A DNA stretch of 64,000 bases from Triglochin maritima (lineage: Eukaryota > Streptophyta > Magnoliopsida > Alismatales > Juncaginaceae). The DNA lies in NCBI GenBank assembly GCA_963682175.1, contig OY821782.1:28479741-28543740 (forward strand), given 5' to 3'. Each line of letters begins with the position of its first letter. Position 1 is the stretch's first letter. The position numbers and the translations under genes are program-made. Shown piece by piece: positions 45,501-54,965 of the stretch. Below the pieces are notes generated by a model that was not told the origin of the DNA, did not search any database, and saw nothing but the letters and a program-made list of their open reading frames with translations.

Positions 45501-45694
45501 ATGAGCAATTAAACCCTAGTGAGGCAACACAACTTCATTCTTTGTTGCCCACACCCAACCAATATCATGAGGGGTTCGAGCCTTTCAGCTTTGACCTTTC
45601 ACCCCTCATGACACCTCAGAGTACCGGTGAAGTTTGCCCATCTCAGCAAGTCTCTGGTCCTCATGACTTGATGTTCTCATTTGATGTTCCTTGA
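42587..45694 (+). CDS. Gypsy Gag-protease polyprotein (intact)
   Basis: 1035 residues with no stop. Start MLSWTRDESG is the first ATG and lines up with starts of related copies. Order: variable N-terminus; PSCIVLP region (about 75-85); Retrotrans_gag capsid-like domain (about 135-260; DDAKKWLY, TWDEFQSAFLKKYFP, EPFHAYLERFKELL); CCHC knuckle CHSCGRIGHVESEC (337-350); Gln/Pro-rich linker; coiled coil (about 445-485); VTLRNGK; aspartic protease with DLGSAVNLLP (Asp 692) and ILGRPFLATS (from 768); acidic C-terminal tail of 230 residues without known domain. It should form particles and cleave itself, with RT and integrase supplied in trans. The protease lacks the usual DTG/DSG and has DLG, as in the Athila/Tat type. 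Confidence 0.93.
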   Translation: MLSWTRDESGRLTRSVVNPASVIDFSTPPSSRVARSSGPMAANFREEEQLLDPPIPPVLPVVVPIPLRDRCYPSRTALPSCIVLPEANGNHFEVKPQFISMLPHFTGKGDPYIFLREFEEVCAMFKLQQLSTDSIHLRLVPFALKDDAKKWLYSNQANSFRTWDEFQSAFLKKYFPNHRTQKLRNEIHSFYQHETEPFHAYLERFKELLSSCPHHGIELWRLCQIVYEGLHIPSRTLLESMCQGEFLGKDEREAWAFLEDLAEKTMQWESVREPPASSSIGARIANANSTRSGTAFAIDTTTATEARMAALMRRMDSIELQNQQSAPHMSTSGPVPCHSCGRIGHVESECESIPPEMERVNAIYDRARNDPYSSSYNPGWRNHPNFSWNQNNVPGGPSNSSRPPYQLHQPPMHAQSYQPPQAQTTNQSGFPNSNNMETRFNSLETLTRGLENSMKNFMSTTSQVLTSNQQTMKSLELQMGQLAQSVHERERGSFPSQPEANPRMYQQQQMQNENVVPRGRQVNHVEEPVHHVNSIVTLRNGKQVDNHISLPHPPPSMQPLSGNGGEEEAEGEGNTPKLSSQAQQKTYLPKAPYPSRLTKKQSDNMDQIVEVFKQVKVNIPLLDVIQQIPQYAKVLKDLCTTKRKTNVPKKAFLAANISSLLSNPTYTKYKDPGCPTIQCTIGDTRLSNVLLDLGSAVNLLPFSIYQQLNLGELKPTKITLQLADRSIRIPMGIIEDVLIKVGDFIFPVDFVVLDTNPVANTHSQIPLILGRPFLATSNALINCRNGLMKLSFGNMSAEFHVFNSGRQQEPMDEPLNLNLIRQLEKAPQNQRTPLTPMQPVENVCRLSEDSLPVFAMQQSELASNMNVQRECSLHDSVESTSESETPHHMPIPEGVSTSCPMAIEPFELHFDSNKDPPMTELMLDDLNDGGRSLLDDLGRSPILSDAGLLHPSNEPEELIPMHPPIGWRVFFDEQLNPSEATQLHSLLPTPNQYHEGFEPFSFDLSPLMTPQSTGEVCPSQQVSGPHDLMFSFDVP

Positions 45695-47302
45695 CCAAAT
45701 GATTATGAGAATATCGTTGCTACTGTATATATCATGTTAAAAATCAAAAAAAAAATCAAAAAAAAAGAAAAAAAAAGAAAAAAAAGAAAAAAAAAGAGAC
45801 TCCTTCAGTGAGCATCGATTGTTGTGGGCCCCAACCCTTGAGTATTTGGGCCCCATTTCTTTCACGTATTTGTATCCCTTCTTTAGCATCTCACAGGTTT
45901 TGAGGGAATTCGGGTTATGTCCATCAACATGACCTTGCACTTCCCTTTGTACTTCATGTTGGTGAGATCTCTCCTTTTTATGCATCAATCCATGTAGTAT
46001 CTTGCTTGCATTCATTGAGGACAATGCATGAAGTAGGTGTGGGGGGGGGGTGTTTTACGTGTGTACCTAGTCGAGTCTTTTCTTTTGATTTTGCTTTCTT
46101 TTGTTTGCATTGTTAGGGTCATGATAGTGTGCTGCATTTAATATCGATATATCTGCTTGCCATGATCCTTGGGTGACTTGTCTTCTTTTGCTTGCCTAGT
46201 GCTTCAAAATTTTCACATTTCTTTCAAAATCTTCATGTGTTTGCGAAAGAAAATGTTTTTGTGGGTTTTGCGTGTGTTTAGCATGTGCAAAACCGTTGAG
46301 AGGCAAAGTAAAAAGAAAGCTCCCAAAATTGTCTTGAACTTGATGCATTAGGATTTCTAGTTTACTGGCTTTAGGTCTTATCGAGTCGTTAGGATGCACC
46401 CCGGTTTTCCCTCGGGGGGCGTGTAATCATAGGGTTTCAGTACTCAAACATTTAAAGAAGTCCACCCTGAACCTAGTGAGTCAAATAATTCGTGTCTTTT
46501 AGTATAAGGAAGTTTGTCGTAGTCAAGGGCCCTTAATCTCTTTTTGTGAAACTTAAGTGTAGGGGTTTTGGTTCCCATGTAGATAAATAAGTGGTGTTCT
46601 CTCTTCTCGCACGGCTCCTATCACTCGGGAAAGTAGGTCTGAGGGGACTTTGTGCCTGGTGCTTTCGAGTCATCTGACTTGGGATGCACCGACCGAACTC
46701 CCGTTACACGGGTGGTAGGGATCGCCCTATGTGGAGATTTGGGGGAAGGTGTACGTGATAGTGTAAGTCCTCATAGGCAATGATGCACGAAACCTGACCC
46801 TGGGAGAATCAAACACCAACCAATAAATGCTCCAAAGAAAAAGAAAAAAAAAAGAGAAAAAAAAAGAAAAAAAAAGGTCAAATAAGAACCAAAATGGACT
46901 TTACACATTGTATCACATTCAGAAGTTAAGGTTGCCCATGTCTTTCACTTAATTCCTTAGTTAACTCTCACGAATAACTCATTAGGCTAGGTGTGTGGAC
47001 TGATTACATATATAGAGTCGACCCGTAGTGTTACCGCGTCCCATGATCGACAAAATAAGTCCAGCGAGTCGTGTAGCTAGATTGATTAATGCATCTTGTT
47101 CGGATTTTGTGGGTAGATCCGCTGAAAACCCTCAGGAGACAACACTCCTCCTCCTTGGCGACAAGGAGGTTTAACGGCTTGTTGCACGTGCTAAGTGCAA
47201 CCGTGATTCCTACGAAAGTGAGTTAGGATTTCTTGTTTTTCGTTTGCTTTTCTCTTTCTTTGTTTTGCTCGGGACTAGCAAAAGTTAGGTGTGGGGGTAT
47301 TT
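45695..47302 (+). other. G9 3' non-coding region, A-rich tracts and PPT
   Basis: Starts with an A-rich tract with spaced G (45748-45797); a second lies at about 46839-46877. Between them is the conserved block shared with G8, G-A and 20570-21600, including the hairpin CCCGTTACACGGG near 46700. The PPT is the AGGTGTGGGGGTATT run ending at 47302. Pol genes would normally sit here; no pol remnant is recognisable. Confidence 0.85.
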
Positions 47303-48704
47303 GATTGACATCATTTCATGCTCATATTTGTATCTTATATCCATTATCTTTCACCTAAACAATGCTATGTCACGAGTTTTATGTTTAGTTTTCAGGAATA
47401 AATAGGTTTGAAGAGATGAAACATAAAAGGACCCAAAAGCTGGGAAAAAGGACTGGATTGTGAGATCTGGGGACCAAGATGCAAGGGAGAAGGACCTGAA
47501 CGCAAGACAGAAGGACCTAAGAGCAAAACAGAATACTCCACAACATCATGGGGAGTATTTTAGCAATTGGATTCGGGTCGAAGCTCCAATAAACAAAGTA
47601 GATGCATCCAAGACCACCAAATACACCAAGCAAAGCCCAGAACAAGATTCAACGCGATCCGGAAAATTTGGACCGCCAATTAGCGGTCCAAGACCGCCAA
47701 TTGGCGGTCACTTTGGGCCCAAATCCACCAAGTTTTCTCCTGGACGTGTATTAATGTTTGTTTAGGCTATTTTTGGTATTGGTTTAGTCCCACATCGGGG
47801 GATTGTCCCGGATTAGCTTTTTCCATGCCTATAAATAGAACTCTTCACCTCCTTTTGTAATCACTCCATATTTTAAGTGGCTATTCTTCCTACTAGAAGT
47901 GAGGCCTTGAAGCACACACTAATGTAGGAGGATGCTACTTTTAATGTGAGTCATTTTAATACAAGTTTTCTTTATTATGTTGTTTGTTTTATGTTTCTTG
48001 TTTTGCTTTGCTTAATCTCATTTCATTAGTTTTATTAGCTTAGTTAATATGCTTTCTTTGTTTAGTTTAATAATTAGTGTAATGTTTAGTGAGTAGTTCC
48101 ATCCCCTTTGGGGGGTGGGGTAGATGTACATACATGCATTAGAGAATGGGATGAATGCTTTAATTTCAATGTGTTGATTAAACATGAATGTATGCTTGCT
48201 TGTTTAGGATAGAATTTACAACTTGATGAGTTTTGCCAAAATGATTAGACACCTCTCATGCTTGTTTAGGTTCTGAAATAAACACCTTGCATATGTAAAT
48301 GTTAATCAACTAAGTTGGTGAATAGATTGATAGGTTTTGCCATAACATTTAGACACTTCCTATGCTTGATAAACACCACCTTCATGTGCTTAAAGAATGT
48401 ATTCTACACCTACCTCTTTGCTTGTGTGCACTCACTCCACCCCTTAGGGGTTTTCCATTCCTGAAATTCCAGCATTCTTGTTTTGTTCATAGCTTAGTTC
48501 TTATTTCATCGTTTGTTTGCTTCTTTCACATTTCATACTTCTTAGAGTAGTTTAGTGTAGAGTAGCGTAAACAACTTTCTCCCCCTATTTTTCGCCACTT
48601 GATTTCGTACAAGCAAGAGGCTGCTCACCTCCCTGAGGACGACCCGTACTTGCCACCGCTTCATCGCGGCCGTGCACTTGCGGTTTAAATTAAAACGTTC
48701 AACA
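47303..48704 (+). mobile_element. G9 3' LTR, full length
   Basis: TGATTGACATC...GTTCAACA, 1402 bases. Dyads at 47671-47688 and 47692-47709, TATA box at 47830-47837. Complete, unlike the 5' LTR. Confidence 0.92.
47830..47837 (+). promoter_or_regulatory. TATA box, G9 3' LTR
   Basis: TATAAATA, same context as 40596. Confidence 0.65.
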
Positions 48705-48952
48705 TCTTACATATTCTTTCCGATTTACTGGGAAAATGTATATTATTTTTGTAATTTGTGTGTGTTTGTGTTTGTATTGTTTGTTTGTGTGTGTGTGATT
48801 TACTGGGAGAAGATATATTATTTTTGTAATTTTTGTGTGTTTGTGTTTGTGCTTATATTGTTTGTTTGTCTTTGTGCTCTCATTGTATCTTATTGTGTAA
48901 TAGTTACCATCAATAATATGTACCATCAATATCTCATTGTGCTCTCATTGTA
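48705..48952 (+). repeat. GT-rich duplicated segment
   Basis: A GATTTACTGGGA...TATTATTTTTGTAATTT...GTGTTTGT unit occurs twice, about 75 bases apart (48722 and 48797). No gene. Confidence 0.7.
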
Positions 48953-49470
48953 TCTACATAAACAGGACAAACTTTCTACATAAACTGGACAAACATTCTA
49001 CATAAACTGGACAAACTTTCTACATAAACAGGACAAACTTTGTACATAAATAGTACAAACTTTCTACATAAACTGGACAAACATTCTACATAAACAGGAC
49101 AAACTTTCTACATAAACAGGAATAAACAGGACAAGTTTTCTACATAAACAGGACAAACTTTCTACATAAACAAGACAAACTTTCTACATAAACAGGACAA
49201 AACAGGACAAACTTTCTACATAAACAGGACAAACTTTCTACATAAACAGGACAAAACGGGACAAACTTTCTACATAAACAAGACAAACTCTCTACATAAA
49301 CATGACAAACTTTCTACATAAACAGGACAAAACATGACAAACTTTCTACATAAACACGACAAAACAGGACAAACTTTCTATATAAACAGGACAACACATG
49401 ACAAACTTTCTACATAAACATGACAAACTTTCTACATAAACAGGACAAACTTTCTTCCTAAACCGGACAG
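48953..49470. repeat. Minisatellite A, about 22-bp units
   Basis: About 20 imperfect head-to-tail units of the form TCTACATAAACAGGACAAAC plus TT, some with a short AACAGGAC duplication. No spacer/repeat structure of a CRISPR array. Confidence 0.93.
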
Positions 49471-49862
49471 GAACTACACTTATTCCGGACAGCAAATACA
49501 CTTATTCCGGACAAACTTTCTGTTCCATTTCTGGACACACTTTCTTCTTATTCTGGACAACTACACTTATTCCGGACTGCAAATACACTTATTCCGGACA
49601 GCAAATACACTTATTCCGATTCCGGACAGCAAATACACTTATTCCGGACAGCAAATCCACTTATTCCGATTCCGGACAGCAAATACACTTATTCCGGACA
49701 GCAAATCCACTTATTCCGGACAAACTTTATGTTCCGTTTCTGGACACACTTTATTCTTAAACCGGACAACAAATACACTTATTCCGGACAACAAATACAC
49801 TTATTCCGGACTGCAAATACACTTATTCCGTACAGCAAAATACACTTATTCCGGACAGACAC
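49471..49862. repeat. Minisatellite B, about 22-bp units
   Basis: Imperfect units of the form CACTTATTCCGGACAGCAAA plus TA, mixed with shorter ones and a few TTTCTGTTCC variants. It directly follows minisatellite A, shares the GGACA.CAAA part and the unit length, and may derive from it. Confidence 0.93.
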
Positions 49863-50156
49863 ATAACGTAAACAGGGCAAACACATAATGTAAACTACAC
49901 ACGCATAAAGTAAGCTAGATAAATTAAGTTGATCCAATGTAAAACTTAAAAACAAATATTTTATTATGATAAGTGTGGGCTCTGCACGAATAATGAGACT
50001 GCATGATGTCCTAGGGTCTGCACACTGTCTTATCTGTGTATTGGGAAATGAATCGTTCAACTTAAAGAACCGGCGTTTTTTAAAAAGACCAAAACGCGCG
50101 AAGAGAAATTTCACTGACTGGACGCTGACTCAAAGAAAATATCTGAGCTGTACAGA
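49863..50156. other. Right arm of the composite, no gene
   Basis: No domain or repeat recognised; contains two GGGTCTGCAC / GGGCTCTGCACG-like phrases and an A/T-rich segment. Confidence 0.5.
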
Positions 50157-50183
50157 TCCACGTAAGACGCGTCCGTGACGCGC
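50157..50183 (-). repeat. Right inverted terminal segment
   Basis: TCCACGTAAGA followed by CGCGTCCGTGACGCGC, the inverted partner of 39428-39454. Further outer bases to about 50200 are only weakly similar. Confidence 0.75.
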
Positions 50184-50203
50184 GCGTCCGTCTATCACGG
50201 AAG

Positions 50204-51068
50204 TATCTCATGCCTCATCAATAGGTTTCATTTGGAAATCACTCAGACACATCGACTCCAACAATGTGCGGGTGTTATATTTAAGGACCTCATAAACAAT
50301 CTGGCATAACTGTCACAACTCAATTCCTTGATGAGGGCACTGCAAGAGAATGTCCTTGAACCTCTCAAAGAAAGCATGAAATGATTCGGTCTCAGTCTGA
50401 TACATTTAATGTATCTGGTGTTGTATTTGTTAAGTCTTCCTTTGGGGAAGAATCTTTTCAGAAAGATGGCCACAAAGTCATTCCAAGACTACATCGAGTT
50501 TGCTGGGATGTTGTACATCCATCTCTTCGTGTTATCCTTCAACGTGAAAGAAATTATCCTCAACCGAATGGAATCCTCGTTAAGTTGTTGAATCTTGAAC
50601 ATGGAGCATACCTCCTTGAATTCACGTATAAAGACATACGGATTCTCCTTATTAGCTGTGAAGGTAGGAAGCATGCTCGCATATTGAGGTTTCAATTCAT
50701 AGTTGTTCCCGCGAGTAGGCGAGTGAACTATGCAAGACAACTGCCCAGCCCGAACAGGATGGGTCCACTCCCACAAAGTCATTAGTCGATCGTGTCTTGC
50801 TAAAGGTGGTGGTACTCCCATAACTCGATCCCAACGATGACCCTCTTCTTCCCGAGTCAGAGGATGAGGAGAAGGTCTACATGGTGGTGGAATTGGACCA
50901 AGGTAATCCATGTTTGGAACCCGATCTCATCCACCTCCAAGAAACAAAGAGGCATCGTGCTCCAAAGGCACTCAAGGTGGAGAAGGAGGATCACCTAGAC
51001 CATCCACTCAACAATAGGATCAACTCTCTCAGGTCAAGCACCCTCACCAAGGTGAGTCCAACCTCACA
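50204..51068 (-). pseudogene. G-A gag, N-terminal half (copy B of the duplication from 50628)
   Basis: Minus-strand pieces give MDYLGPIPPP, PSRLARHDRLMTLWE-like sequence, NNYELKPQYASMLPTF, the capsid-like domain (KDNTKRWMYNIPANSM) and NITPAHCWSRCV, continuing the gag that broke off at 39410. Several frameshifts and stops. The junction reads ...GAGGCATGAGATACTT on the minus strand, in phase with DEAWDT of G2 apart from a Trp-to-stop change. Confidence 0.88.
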
Positions 51069-51927
51069 TAAAAGTGCTCAACTCGATCCTAAATCACTAC
51101 GAGAACATGTAGTAGAGGAGGAGACTAAACGATAGAAGGTAGATGAAGAGAAGACTCAGAAGAGAAGGGAAGAATCCTTAAAGCTAGCACAGTTAACGGT
51201 GAAGGTTGAAACCTAATCTAGCAAATACGGCTCAAACAACCTGAGGTCACTATAGGTACTTACAGCTAGACAATGCCTACCTGCGAGGTCATGCGGCCTC
51301 AACACGCCTTACCTCCCTATGATGAAGACCACAAATCCCAGCAAGTGAGCCAAGATACGGAGATCTCGTCTCTCCTACTATCGACAGAGTGGGCGACGCC
51401 GATCAGGCTATGCCGGTCGTGACCGGATCACTCTCGTAATGCGTCTGAGGTCCTTAGGGGTCAAATGTCTACTTGATTTTATAATTAGGCTTTTTCAGAG
51501 GTGTTTTGTGGGGCTAAAGGAAGGGCTGATGAAACCCCACCTTATCTTGAATACTATATGTTGTGCTCCTTAAAGATATTTTGAATCCTTAGGCTAGCAA
51601 CCAACTCACCAAACAAACACTCACCTTACTCTTGTTCCAATGCAATTCCTACTAACTAATGCGTGGTAGCACTAACTAATGCCTGAATGAGAATAGGAAA
51701 TGTGTACCTCACGCCAACACTCAACAACTGAAAGTAAAGCTAAATGAAAGGCCAGCTACGTGCCTAAGTCAAGTACATGATGCATGACCTAAACAGGCAA
51801 GAATACCCAATCTTTTGCTTTCGATTTTAATGGCCAAGTTGATTAAAAGAGGGATTGGTTGGTTTATTGATTGATCTGGGAGCAATCTATAGGTTTATAC
51901 ATGCACAATTGGGCTCCCAAACACCAC
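51069..51927 (-). other. Gypsy 5' leader, antisense (copy B)
   Basis: Same as 442-1300, with differences at 51106, 51606 and 51877 in or near it. Confidence 0.75.
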
Positions 51928-51936
51928 ATTGACTCT

Positions 51937-52083
51937 TAACAATTTGTGGGTGTTGTAGTTTAGGACCTCATCCACAATTTGGCACAACTGTCACAACTCA
52001 AGTCCATGATGAGCGCACTACTGAAGAAGGTCCTTGAACCTAAAGAAAGCCTGAAATGACTTCATCTCAGTAGTATACGTTTG
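51937..52083 (-). pseudogene. Short antisense gypsy gag fragment (copy B)
   Basis: Counterpart of 1310-1456. Confidence 0.65.
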
Positions 52084-52628
52084 AAGTCATTGCGACAGAA
52101 AATGGTTATTACGTCGGCTTTTTGGCATATCACGTCGGGTTCACAAACCTTAGTTGTCGGACGTGTTTCTGAGGGATGTGGTAAGGGGAGGGGGATATGA
52201 CGATGGCCAATACGCCGACGTGGTACGTAGGTCAACCACGTTGGTGTTTATCAATAACACTGACATGGATTTGATAACATACCACGTCGGTCACAATCAA
52301 ACCACCGACACGGATGTCCTATTATTAAAACCAAAACATTCGTAAAAAAATCCAACACCACGTCGGTTGAAACAGAAAGCCAACGTGGTATGTCCTATTA
52401 TTAAAAAAATTCAAAAAATTGAATATACCAAGTCAGTAAGTTGGCAAATGATAACCGACGTCGTATGTCCTTTATTTGAATTTTTGAATGAAATGTCATG
52501 TCGGTTTAAAAAAAATACCCGTGTTATGTCCTTATATGAATTTTATTTTGTAATTCTGTTTTTATTTTTAATTTCACATAAAAATCCTAGTATTTGAAAC
52601 ATGCATACACCACAAGAAATCTGATTGA
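52084..52628. mobile_element. CACTA-like fragment (copy B)
   Basis: Counterpart of 1457-1993, with the same ACGTCGG motifs. Confidence 0.4.
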
Positions 52629-52655
52629 GTTCTACCCAATGTAAATTCCAAAAAT

Positions 52656-52658
<3 letters not shown>

Positions 52659-52696
<38 letters not shown>
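52659..52696. repeat. AT microsatellite, 38 bases (copy B)
   Basis: Eight bases longer than at 2032-2061. Confidence 0.95.
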
Positions 52697-52699
<3 letters not shown>

Positions 52700-53029
52700 A
52701 CTAAATCGACACTAGGATCATTTAAATGTATATACCAAAAATGTCACAGACACAGATATATATATATACATATATATATCAGTTAACCTATTACACCTAA
52801 TCTCAAAATTTATAATATATACATCCAACAAGAACTAACGTACACTTGCAAAAATATTGAAGTTGTAAGGTTGTTCAGGTGAAGGTAGTGTTGTAAACTA
52901 TATTTGTGTTATAAACTACGTTCATGTTGTACACTATGTTAGTTATAACCTATTTCCTTCAATTCAGTTGTCATTGAATATGAATTGTCTCTAAACTATG
53001 TTGAAGTTGTACGTACACTATGCATGTCA

Positions 53030-53975
53030 TATTGAAGAGGGAAGGACCCAGATGTAAACCAAAATGACCAATAAGCAAATCGATAAACTCCACACCATCA
53101 TGAGGAGTATTTTGGCAATTAGATCCGGGACTAAACTCGAACAACCAATACGAGTGCACTACACATGATGAAATCAATCCAGCAAAGTGTCATCCAAGCC
53201 AGGGATGGATCCAAGCAACCCAAACCACCAATTGGCAGTTCCAGACTGCTGATTGGAGGTTGGATCTACTCCAGATCCGATAAGGTTTAGCTGGGTGTTG
53301 TATTAGTGTGTTTTATGTCCATTTATTGTATGCCATTAGTCCCAAATCGGGGGATTGTCCATGATTACCTTTTTTCATGACTATAAATAGAACTCTTCCT
53401 CCTCCCTTATAATGTACTCCTTGATTGGTGGCCATTCTCTACTTAGAGTAAAGCCTTGGAGCAAAAGTCTAGTGGAGAAATGCTACTTGTAATGTGAGTG
53501 ATAAATAAAAGAATGTTTTGTTAGTCTCATCTCTTCTCTTTCAATTCGTGCATGCTTAACTTAATTTTCTTTTGTCTTAGTAGAATTAATTAGAATGTTT
53601 CCTTTTCTTAATGTAGTTGGTAGCCTAATGAGTAGTGAGTAGTTCCATCCCCCTTTCGGGGTGGAGTTGATGTTTATACATGTCATGAAGAATGGGATGA
53701 ATGTTATCTTTTGCTTTATGTGATGAATGTGGGTCTATTCTAGTTTGAATAAAAGAGAATACGTAACTTCATGGTTTCTGTCATAATCATTAGGTACATC
53801 CCATGCTTGTTTAGGTTCTTAATAACAAACTTGTTTATGCTCATGTTAATCAACTAGGTTAGTGATTTCGATGATAGGTCTTGCCACAACCATTTGGTAC
53901 TTCCTATGAATAAAAACACAACCTACACTTATGCCCTACTGAATGCATTCCTCACCACTTTATTTGATGTGTACA
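53030..53975 (+). mobile_element. Gypsy LTR fragment L1 (copy B)
   Basis: Counterpart of 2395-3340; TATA box at 53382-53389. Confidence 0.8.
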
Positions 53976-54965
53976 TGATTGATTCGTTTTATATTAAACC
54001 GCAAGTGCACAGCCGCGTTGAAGCGGTGGCAAATACGGGTCGTCAACTGGGAGGTGTGTCGACGTTTGGTTTGTGCGAAGGCGAGTGGTAAAGAAAGGAG
54101 AGAAAGATTAATTGCACTAACTACACTAATCTAAACTAGTAAACTAGGAAGGCTGAAATGAAATCACAAAACAAACTAAACTAAGCAACTAATGAAAGGA
54201 GATAAAACTCAGGAATGAAAACCCCTAAGGGGTGGAGTGTGTGTGTGCACATGAAATAAGTGTGGTGTTGAATGCATACAATAAGCTCAAGTTAGTTAGT
54301 GTTTGTTAATGCATAAGAGGTACCTAATGGCAAAACCTATCATCTACAACACTAACTTATGTGATTAATATGAGCAATGCAAGGTTGTTATTAAGAACAT
54401 AACAATCATGGAGTGTACCTAACTATGGCAGAAACCATCAAGTAAAGTTCTTATTAATTCAAGCAAGCATACTAATATCTCTCACAAACATTTATATCAA
54501 GCATTCATACCATCTACATAACATGTACACACATCTACTCCACCCCCAAAGGGGATGGAACTACTCACACATATTTAAACTCACTACTCTAACAAAATGA
54601 AGCATTATACTGAAATGAAACTATACTAATCAAGCAAGAAATATTAAAGAAGCATAAAACAAAACAAACAAGCAAGCATGCATACGAATGGAAATTAAAC
54701 TAAGAGAGAAACAACACAATTAAAGGAAAACATCTATTATTAACTCACTCAATACAAGCAACCCTTCCTCCACCAGAGTTTTGCTTCAAGGCTTCACTCT
54801 TAGTAGGGAATATGGCCACAAAGAGAGAGATGGATTACATGAGAGGAGGGAGTGCTATTTATAGCCATAGAAAAAGGTAATCTGGGACAATCCCCCGATG
54901 TGGGACTAATCAAATACCAAAATAGCCTAAACATTTCCAAAGCCTTGACTGTACTTTGCAACGCT
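53976..54965 (-). mobile_element. Gypsy LTR fragment L2, antisense (copy B)
   Basis: Counterpart of 3341-4330, again opposed to L1. Confidence 0.8.

Larger units (their letters stand above)
40142..48704 (+). mobile_element. Young non-autonomous gypsy element G9
   Basis: LTRs at 40142-41470 and 47303-48704 (offset 7234), tRNA-Asp PBS, leader, one intact gag-protease frame, conserved 3' non-coding block and PPT. The LTR overlap of 1329 bases has two differences (40865/48099 and 41177/48411). The 5' LTR lacks the first 73 bases. There is no reverse transcriptase, RNase H or integrase, and the protein ends with its own stop, so the gene set looks reduced rather than broken. The gag/protease type and the PBS point to the Athila/Tat side of gypsy. 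No clean TSD can be given because the left end is truncated. Confidence 0.93.
39411..50203. mobile_element. Composite insertion with GC-rich inverted termini
   Basis: This 10.8 kb block splits the G-A gag between its knuckle (39410) and its N-terminal half (50204). Its ends carry inverted sequences: 39428-39454 matches the reverse complement of 50157-50183 at 24 of 27 positions, with shared core GCGCGTCACGGACGCG. Inside are a left repeat-rich arm (39455-40141), the G9 gypsy element, two minisatellites and a right arm. A TSD is not clear; both junctions contain GGAA. The class is unknown. It may be a TIR DNA element into which G9 inserted, later rearranged on the left, where G9 lost 73 bases of LTR. 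No transposase is seen. Confidence 0.6.

Noticed and set aside
45695..47302. Decayed reverse transcriptase or integrase downstream of G9 gag-protease
   Set aside because: No RT, RNase H or integrase motif in any frame; the block is conserved but non-coding in all four copies.
48672..48983. 103-aa frame with repeated FVFVLFVC-type sequence as a membrane protein
   Set aside because: It is a translation of GT/T-rich duplicated repeats straddling an LTR end.
48953..49862. Regular short repeats as a possible CRISPR array
   Set aside because: Units are head to tail with no unique spacers, imperfect, and lie in a plant retrotransposon region. They are minisatellites.
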